Assembly (NCBI GenBank): GCA_030512295.1 | Contig: JAULSR010000003.1 | Span: 2,170,001 to 2,234,000 of the forward strand | Source: Bombardia bombarda | Taxonomy: Eukaryota > Ascomycota > Sordariomycetes > Sordariales > Lasiosphaeriaceae | Direction of reading: 5' to 3' | Length of the DNA stretch: 64,000 bases | Shown here: positions 57,101 to 64,000 of the stretch, one piece after another | Layout of the letters: every line of letters begins with the position of its first letter | Position numbering within the stretch: position 1 is the stretch's first letter | The notes under the pieces: generated by a model | Database searches by the model: none | What the model was told of the DNA's origin: nothing | The model's input: the letters and a program-made list of their open reading frames with translations, nothing else | Translations under genes and position numbers: made by a program

Positions 57101-59351
57101 GCTTGGCCCGCGGAAGCTTGCCGACGAGGACATGGGCGGGGCAGCCCCTGGCTCGGACAGGCCCCAGCATGGCACAGTGGCCAAGATGCGGCAAGTTGCG
57201 CGCGCGCCGTCTCCCGGAGATGTTAGCCCCAGTTCCCACAGGCGGCCGAGCGAGACATCTACTAGCAAGGCAAATAAACGCAAGTCACACGGCCCTGACG
57301 TCGACTTTGAGGAAAACGATGTCAGGTTCTCGCAGAGCTCGACCTTGGTGACCAAGGCTGCTTTCGCCGACGACTCAGATGATGATTCGGATGATGGACT
57401 CTTTGCTATTCCCATTTCATCACGCGGGCCCGCTGCCGCCAAGGGCAAGGCTCCGGCTGTCTCCAGATCCGACGCCGAGAGCGGTGGCTCTGATGACGGC
57501 AGCAAGCGCCCGAGCCTGAAAGTAAATACTAGAGAGAAGAAAAAGAATCTCTCGGTGACATTTACGTCGCAGCAATCCATATTAGGGGGTAATCACGCAC
57601 CCGCTGCTGAGGATGACGACGCGACGAGTGTTAGGGGTTCCAAGGCGTCTCAACGACGCACGCTAGGGACACCCAAAGCAGAAAGTTGGGACTCAGAGGA
57701 ACGCGATACCAAGCTTAGCAGGCGCAAGTCGTTTATTGAGAAAGACGTGTGGGCCAACCGTCCGCCTACCGACGCGCTTATCAACAACCTCGAGGATTTC
57801 TTCCCCAACCTCGATGTAGACCAGCCAGTGCTCGAGGAGGGCGAGCAAGAGCTGCACCCTTCGCCGATTGCCGAGGCCGACGAGACTCAGCCAGGCCGGA
57901 GCTCGTCCAGCAGCAACAGCATCCCTCCAGTTCCCCCACTGCCCAGCCTGCCATCGTCTAACAGGATATCTTCCATCTACAGCGAGAGCGACACTCTCGG
58001 CTCCGACGAGTCTACACTCAAGGCACTCGAGTCACGGCCTGTGTCGATACAGTCTATGCAGTCACTGGCACGTCACAGCACTCGCCGCTCGGGGGGTCTG
58101 GGGCGCATGAAGTCGATCAGAGAAGTCGCTCGAGGCGCCCACGAAGCCCAAAAGCGGTATACCCAGACCTCGGGGCAACTTGATACTCAGGCCCCCGCAC
58201 CACCCGGTGTCCCTACTATCCCTGCCTCCACAAACCTGATGCGCCGCAAGAGCACCAAGATGTTCAACGCCAACATTGTGCAGATCCGGCCAGAACGTGG
58301 CTCGCTCAACTTGGCCATGGGAGGACTCACCACGATCCCGCAGGATAGCCTGCCGACGAACGACAAACGCGACAGCCTGCCCAAGCGCCAGACGACATTC
58401 CGCTGGTTCAAGGGCCAGCTAATCGGAAAGGGAACGTTTGGCCGCGTGTACCTCGGCATGAACGCCACGACGGGCGAGTTCCTCGCCGTCAAGGAGGTCG
58501 AGGTAAACCCGAAAGCGGCGCAGGGCGACAAGAAGAAGATGCAGGAGCTCGTCGCGGCGCTCGACCAGGAGATCGACACGATGCAGCACCTGGACCACAA
58601 CAACATTGTGCAGTACCTGGGCTGTGAGCGCAAGGAGACGAGCATCTCCATCTTCCTCGAGTACATTTCCGGCGGGTCCATTGGATCCTGCCTGCGCAAG
58701 CACGGCAAGTTCGAGGAGCCTGTCGTGGCGTCGCTGACGCAGCAGACGCTGTCGGGGCTGGCGTACCTGCACCGCGAGGGTATTTTGCATCGCGATCTCA
58801 AGGCGGATAATATTCTGCTCGACCTGGATGGCACGTGCAAGATCAGCGACTTTGGGATCAGCAAGAAGACGGATAATATTTATGGGAATGACAAGACGAA
58901 TTCGATGCAGGGGTCTGTATTTTGGATGGCGCCTGAGGTTATCAGGTCGCAGGGGGAGGGGTATAGTGCGAAGGTCGATATCTGGTCGCTGGGGTGTGTG
59001 GTGCTGGAGATGTTTGCGGGGCGCAGGCCGTGGAGCAAAGAGGAGGCGGTCGGGGCGATTTACAAGATTGCGAACGGGGAGACGCCGCCGATTCCGGAGG
59101 AGATCAGGGAGGAGATCAGTCCGGTTGCGATTGGGTTTATGTTGGATTGTTTTACTGTGTATGTGGTTTTTTTTTTTTTTTCCTCACCTTTTTGTGGTTG
59201 ATGATGATGCTGACGTGGTGTGATTTACAGGAACCCATCGGAGCGGCCGACGGCCGATGTGCTGCTCTCGCAGCATCAGTTTTGCACATTCGATCCGACG
59301 TATAGCTTCTTGGATACGGATTTGTATGCCAAGATTAGGGGGACCTATTGA
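54117..59351 (+). CDS. BCK1: MAP kinase kinase kinase BCK1 (cell wall integrity pathway), two exons
   Basis: The MAPKKK between protein kinase C and the MEK of the wall-integrity cascade. Exons are 54117-59158 and 59231-59351 (72-nt intron inside the kinase domain), giving 1720 residues. Residues 1-160 are rich in poly-Pro blocks. A SAM-like domain lies at about 228-310 (MDKVIAWLQAHGFSKDWQE, FLEVGNGHGGRGNFGMM). An RA-type ubiquitin-fold segment lies at about 610-690 (FVLATLDGWNYRLVDVTD). Long disordered regions separate it from the kinase domain at about 1427-1715: GKGTFGRVYLGM, AVKEVEV, HRDLKADNILLD, DFGISKK, APEVI, DIWSLGCVVLEM. The last exon adds NPSERPTADVLLSQHQF and ends KIRGTY. The first in-frame ATG is 54117. 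Two overlapping Pro-rich runs may bind SH3 or profilin-like partners. Confidence 0.95.
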
Positions 59352-61520
59352 GGAGGTGACGGACACAGGGGATGACGACGACGACATATCTCGTGCGGTG
59401 CTGGCATGTTTTTTGTTGCGGGTTTACGTGGGATATGCAAGAGGATATATTGTTGTCATTGTAAGAAGTGCATGCGTGCTGGACAGGAAAGAGAGGTCTG
59501 ACGGGGCATGCTGTAGCGTGGTATGGTGTGGTTTGTGAATACCTACCTACCTAGAAGTTCTGGGTCTGGTTGATTATCTTTTTTGTTGCTATTCTGCTTC
59601 ATTCAGGGGGGGGCCTTGAGCGTACTTGTTGTTTTTAGAGCATATACCTTTTTCTACAATTGGGCCGTTACAGACAGACAGATTTACAGGAGAGGAGTTG
59701 TAGTTGGTCAGTAGATGGAATATATACCCACCCTTTAGCTTTCAAGTTGTCAGTGGCCAGGAATAGAACGGAAGGAAGGTTTTGTTTTGGGTGTATGGTT
59801 TGGTGGACATGGTGGTTGAAGCTTTGGGTTGATGAATATGAGAGGTTGTGTGTGACTAAGGTACCTACCTATTGGTATGTACCTGGGTTCCATGGTCACT
59901 GCTGTGCAGGAACCCGCCACTCTGAATTCCTGTCCCCTCCTGTGCTTTATGCTTTAGGAACATTCCCCGCTCCTATTCTACTGGTCTGGGGTGTGCAAGA
60001 CAATGGAGCTACAAGAATTGTGTAAGTGGGCGGCGTCTTTGCGTTCAGGCTATTTTCCGGAGATAGGTAGGTGGCCTTTTTGATTGCGAATGCTACCCGG
60101 GTTTTCTTGACCTTCTCGTGCAATCCTTAGTATTACCTTGGCGGCTGTGGCCGGGTCTCGGTTGTTCAGAATGCAAAGTTTCTCGAAACATACTACAAAA
60201 TGCTCGGGATGCATCTGCCGAATAGGGTCGTTAATTTTCAGAGTACATACATATGATATTATCGTACAGAGCTTCCTGGTCATACGGCGTATCAAACATG
60301 ATACGGGGTGACGGGCAGAGTGCCGTGGGGCCCGTAGGTCATGTACATGCATGTATGTACGCAGTGTGGAGTCGGTCGCACATACAAGTGTTTTAGACAT
60401 TCGGGCACAAAGTTGCTGGTCTCAAGCCCAAATTCTTGACTGGATAGCAAGAATAATATTCAGATTCACGATGAGATAAGTATTATAGACCGCCCCTATA
60501 ACGTCTAGACTAGGAGCAGATCGATCGGGGGACGCCGCCGCCGCCGGGGGAGCTAGCTTCCACAGCAGAAGGTTGCAGTGACTTTCCTACCTGGGCTCGA
60601 GCTTGGCACATCACGACCATGGAACCATGGTGCATGAGCATCTGCAGGCAATTAGGTGGGCTACAAATTCGGGGTCTTTCCAGACAAAACCCCGAGCCAG
60701 CAAAAACGCTTATTATTGCCACACAGTTTGAGTGCTCTACTTTCGCTGTCCTCATTCCAGTGGACTCGGTTGTCTTGTCTTTTTCTACTCCTGTGAGACG
60801 CGCCAAGACGCCCCAAAGGCTGAGTCGCATCTCTGTCTTGGCAACTCTGCTTTTTCCACCCTTGGGGTTCGGCTTGACTGCCAACCAAGGCCCAATTGGG
60901 AACACGCAGCAGCCATCTTACAGGGCAGGTACGAATGGCAGGTGGTCTCGGTGCCGCCTCGCCCCGCCGTGCTTGCCGGCCACCTGGACTGTGGTTGTAC
61001 TTGTACCTCTATTAATGGCGGTTGCGACTGCCATCTGGCGCAGACGTGCCTTCCATTTGCGAGTAAGGGAGTAGGTGTACTTTGTATACTTTGACTTGGC
61101 ATTTTAAGGGACCTGCCTGCCTTGTTCATGCTGGGCCCCTCAGTCTGGGCGAGGAATGTTGACCCGTGGCGGTTGTGGATGGTGAACCTCTGACAGAATA
61201 CCGATACGATCTGCAATTCAGCCTCTCCACTGCTCTGTCTGTCTGTCTGTCTGTCTGTCTGCTTGTGTCTGACTGTCTGTCGCTCGCTCTTTGGCTCTGT
61301 ATTGTCACTGCGCGCGTGCATGCGTACGCTGCTGTTGCTGCCTTTTCTGACTCTTGACGCTGTGACCTACCTCTGCTGTCTGCCCATCTGATTTTACCCA
61401 TTGCCAATGTGCTGAAGCACTGTCGACGCTCAGCGCACGCGAGCGGCCCCTTGGAGCGCGAGAAGCGTCCACACGCCCTTCTCGCGCCTGTCGCTCTCTA
61501 CTTCGCCAACTACGAACAAG
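59352..61520. other. 2.2-kb intergenic region before the GH47 gene
   Basis: No gene supported. TACCTACCTACCTA (59540-59553), TACCTACC (59862-59869) and TAGGTAGG (60064-60071) occur here, and a CTGT tetranucleotide array lies at about 61234-61261. The remainder is mixed-composition, becoming C/G-richer before the GH47 ATG. Confidence 0.5.
61234..61261. repeat. CTGT tetranucleotide microsatellite
   Basis: Six to seven tandem copies of CTGT, followed by imperfect copies to about 61,282. Non-coding. Confidence 0.9.
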
Positions 61521-64000
61521 ATGTTCCGCATCAGGAGATACCGCATCTTCATAGTATGCGCCTTTGTCATCACTGTCTTGCTGTACCACGTCTCGGTTAA
61601 TTCGCAATGGGAGCGCTTCCCATCGGCCGTACTTGACAGCAAGAATAAGGCGGACCTGCACCACCCACACGCACAACCCACACCAACCCCCAAGTCCACG
61701 GACAACCACCAGAAAGAACAAAAGGCTGAACAGCCTGTGCAGCAGCACAAGGAGCCGACAATCAAGATACCCCAGCTGAAGACGACCAACGAGGTCATTG
61801 GAGGCTATGGGTTGCCCACCGTCGTCCCCACGCCTCCTCCCACGCCGGCGACGCCCAAGAAGGCCAGCGTAGAGCAAACCACCGGTGCTGTGCGCCCGCC
61901 ACTTCATTCGATACCTGCAATCAACCTCCCCGACAGGGTGCCGTATCCGGGGCAAAACATCAAGGATCAGGACGAGGGCATTCACGCCGGGAAGCCGCTG
62001 AAGCACCAACCTGTGGAAACGGCCACAGTGCCGCATTGGAAGAAGCCAAGAGAGTGGTTCCCCGTCCCCGAGGAGTCGCTCATCCTCCTCCCGACAGGCA
62101 AACCCAAGCCTATTCCGGCGGTACAGCATGTTTTCAGGGAGGAGTCGCCCGCGGCCAAGGAGAAGCGCGAGCATCGTCTGTCAAAGATCAAGGCCGAGGC
62201 GCTGCGTGCCTGGACTGGCTACAAACAATACGCCTGGACCCACGACGAGCTCACGCCCGTCACCAAGGGCGCAAAGGACCCATTCTGCGGGTGGGCCGCC
62301 ACGCTCGTCGACGCCTTGGACACGCTCTGGATCATGGGCCTAAAAGACGAGTTCGACAACGCGGTGGAGGCGGTCAGGGACATCGACTTCACCACCACGC
62401 CCTACCGGAGGGATATCCCCGTTTTCGAGACAATCATCCGCTACCTTGGAGGTCTCCTGGGTGCCTACGACGTGGCGGGCGGGCACGAGGGTAAATACCG
62501 GGTCTTGCTGGACAAGGCGGTCGAGCTGGCCGAGATCCTTATGAGCGTCTTCGACACGCCCAACCGCATGCCCATTCTGTACTACAACTGGAAGCCAGAG
62601 TTCAACGAGAACCCCAAGAGGGCATCGACCAGCGTCAGTGTGGCCGAGCTGGGCTCCATGGGCATGGAGTTTACGCGCTTGGCGCAGTTGACTGGCAAGA
62701 ACAAGTACTACGACGCCGTCGCGCGCATCACAGACGCCCTGGAGGAGCTGCAGAACCGGGTAAATGGCACGGCTCTGAACGGCATCTTCCCCCAGCAGCT
62801 CGATGCTTCGGGATGTAACAGGACCGCCACTGCTCTGCTCAATGCGCAGGCTGCCAGCGACGCTGCGCTGAAGCAGGCTGCTGAGGCAACTGATCTCGCC
62901 GAGGATCCACAGGGGTACACCCCAGTCCCTCCGCAGGCCGGCGACAACGTCCAGGCGATACCTAAGAAGAATAGAGTCAAAGACCTGGAATTTGAGGTTC
63001 TACCGGGTGCTACTCCAGACGAGCATAGCAAGGGCGCGTTTCAGAAGATTGATGAGCGAGGTCAGGATAATGCGGTTGTGGGAGCGGGCAAGGACGCTGT
63101 TGCTGGCGCAAACCAGACCGCCTTGTTGAGAAGAAACGGGCCACCAACCACAGCTCCGACACCCTTCTCGGCAAAGGGGCTGCCACTGGACTGGGAATGT
63201 GTTCCCCAGCCCTTGACGTCTGGAGGCTATGGCACCGATTCCTACAGCATGGGCGGCAGCCAAGACTCTGCCTACGAGTATTTCCCCAAGCAGTACGCAC
63301 TGCTGGGAGGCCTCGAGCCCAAATACAGGACAATGCATGAGAAGACCGTTGAGGCAACCAGAAAGTACCTCCTCTTCCGTCCCATGGCCAAGGGCGACCC
63401 CGACATTCTCCTCTCCGGCAAGGCGTTCAGCGCAGATGGCACCGACAAGAAGCTGACGTACGAATGGGAGATCACCCACCTGACGTGCTTCCTGGGCGGC
63501 ATGTTTGGGCTCGGCGGCAAGATGTTTGACCGCCCCGAGGATGTCGAGATTGGCAAGCGGCTCGCCGACGGCTGCGCATGGGCGTACGAAGTGATGCCCA
63601 CGGGTATCATGCCGGAATACGCCATGATGCTGCCCTGCAAGAAGGCGGATGACTGTCATTTCAACAAGACGGCCTGGTACGAGCGTCTGGACCCCGATGC
63701 CGCCTGGAGGAATACGCAGCTGGAAGGCTACTATGTCAAGAAGGCCGAGTGGAAGAAGGAGGTGGAGGAGCTGAAGAAGAATGAGGCGCATCGGCTGGAG
63801 GCTGAAGAGGAGGCTCGACGGCTGAAGGCCAAGAAGCAGGCTCTCCTCGACGAGGCTGAGAAGGCGGCCGAAGAGGATCGAAGACTTCGTCCGGTGAACA
63901 ACACCCTCCCAGGAGATGAGAAGCCTGTACTTAAGGTGGACTACCCAGCACGCGATGCTGCTGCAGCTCATGGCTTGAAGGGCAGGGATGATGAGCCAAA
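61521..64000 (+). CDS. GH47 alpha-1,2-mannosidase, type II membrane protein (3' end outside window)
   Basis: A class I mannosidase trimming Man9 N-glycans in the ER/Golgi or acting in ER-associated degradation. Open from the ATG at 61521 to the window edge, 826 codons with no intron seen. A short basic cytosolic end (MFRIRRYR) precedes a single signal-anchor span (residues 9-25, IFIVCAFVITVLLYHV), then a Pro/Thr/Lys-rich stem to about 220. Catalytic-domain motifs: RAWTGYKQYAWTHDELTP, FCGWAATLVDALDTLWIMGL, FETIIRYLGGLLGAYD, EFNENPKRASTSVSVAELGS, GSQDSAYEYFPKQYALLGG, and EWEITHLTCFLGGMFGLGGK. A charged coiled-coil-like insertion (Lys/Glu-rich, about residues 735-800) lies within the catalytic part near the right edge. 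The remaining (alpha/alpha)7 barrel, including the expected C-terminal calcium-binding segment, is outside the window. Confidence 0.9.
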   Translation, partial: MFRIRRYRIFIVCAFVITVLLYHVSVNSQWERFPSAVLDSKNKADLHHPHAQPTPTPKSTDNHQKEQKAEQPVQQHKEPTIKIPQLKTTNEVIGGYGLPTVVPTPPPTPATPKKASVEQTTGAVRPPLHSIPAINLPDRVPYPGQNIKDQDEGIHAGKPLKHQPVETATVPHWKKPREWFPVPEESLILLPTGKPKPIPAVQHVFREESPAAKEKREHRLSKIKAEALRAWTGYKQYAWTHDELTPVTKGAKDPFCGWAATLVDALDTLWIMGLKDEFDNAVEAVRDIDFTTTPYRRDIPVFETIIRYLGGLLGAYDVAGGHEGKYRVLLDKAVELAEILMSVFDTPNRMPILYYNWKPEFNENPKRASTSVSVAELGSMGMEFTRLAQLTGKNKYYDAVARITDALEELQNRVNGTALNGIFPQQLDASGCNRTATALLNAQAASDAALKQAAEATDLAEDPQGYTPVPPQAGDNVQAIPKKNRVKDLEFEVLPGATPDEHSKGAFQKIDERGQDNAVVGAGKDAVAGANQTALLRRNGPPTTAPTPFSAKGLPLDWECVPQPLTSGGYGTDSYSMGGSQDSAYEYFPKQYALLGGLEPKYRTMHEKTVEATRKYLLFRPMAKGDPDILLSGKAFSADGTDKKLTYEWEITHLTCFLGGMFGLGGKMFDRPEDVEIGKRLADGCAWAYEVMPTGIMPEYAMMLPCKKADDCHFNKTAWYERLDPDAAWRNTQLEGYYVKKAEWKKEVEELKKNEAHRLEAEEEARRLKAKKQALLDEAEKAAEEDRRLRPVNNTLPGDEKPVLKVDYPARDAAAAHGLKGRDDEP

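Noticed and set aside
1..64000. CRISPR arrays, prokaryotic operons, transposons or a secondary-metabolite cluster
   Set aside because: No regularly spaced repeats, transposase, reverse transcriptase, PKS, NRPS or terpene synthase motifs were seen; the genes are typical fungal housekeeping and signalling genes.

Overview
This window is nuclear DNA of a filamentous ascomycete (Pezizomycotina, most likely Sordariomycetes). The evidence is gene-sparse DNA with monocistronic genes, short introns of about 50-75 nt (GTAAGT/GTATGT-type donors and YAG acceptors), pyrimidine-rich leaders, a NoxA-type NADPH oxidase, a cytochrome b5/acyl-CoA dehydrogenase fusion, a BCK1-type MAPKKK with SAM and RA regions, and a fungal WSC-domain wall protein. 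No bacterial-type operons, rRNA, tRNA, CRISPR array or recognisable transposon was found. Gene models below were built by hand, joining exons at GT...AG sites that keep the reading frame and restore conserved motifs.

Layout. 1-11 kb: allantoinase (purine catabolism), MSS4-type PtdIns4P 5-kinase, and a divergent pair, COA6 (cytochrome oxidase assembly, minus strand) and SYS1 (Golgi Arl3 receptor, plus strand). 11-17.5 kb: an unrecognised Ser/Pro-rich protein (minus), glutaryl-CoA dehydrogenase, and the E2 enzyme UBC4/5. 17.5-21.7 kb: 4.2 kb with no convincing gene, leading to NADPH oxidase NoxA. 24.9-33.4 kb: an ACS/Dal5-type MFS permease, FEN1/RAD27, the cytochrome b5-ACAD fusion and a secreted WSC-domain protein. 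34.4-42.1 kb: a complex I Tim17-family subunit (minus), a UBP2-type ubiquitin protease, then a repeat-rich locus with a Myb/SANT-like domain. 42.7-49.6 kb: MSH2 (minus) divergent from TRM10 (plus), then primase small subunit PRI1 (minus). 50.5-64 kb: a GH5 steryl-glucosidase/glucosylceramidase-type enzyme, the large MAPKKK BCK1, and a GH47 alpha-1,2-mannosidase that runs off the right edge.

Functional themes. FEN1, MSH2 and PRI1 lie within 23 kb, and each carries two CGCGT cores (MluI cell-cycle-box type) 130-176 bp upstream of its ATG. This suggests shared G1/S control, but it is inference from motif positions. Allantoinase has four GATAAG sites upstream and the permease has two, consistent with GATA-factor nitrogen control. 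NoxA, MSS4, BCK1, the WSC protein, SYS1 and the GH5/GH47 enzymes are surface-growth, signalling or secretory-pathway functions.

The most unusual features are a 5-nt microexon in FEN1 that encodes catalytic Asp34; the 40.5-42.1 kb repeat/Myb locus, whose first reading frame is open and in phase with UBP2 across the UBP2 stop; an upstream open frame of UBP2 without an ATG; a duplicated 12-residue motif in the PRI1 N-terminal extension; and a TACCTACC/GGTAGGTA motif that recurs at least nine times in non-coding DNA. I found no clear defence, mobile or biosynthetic system.
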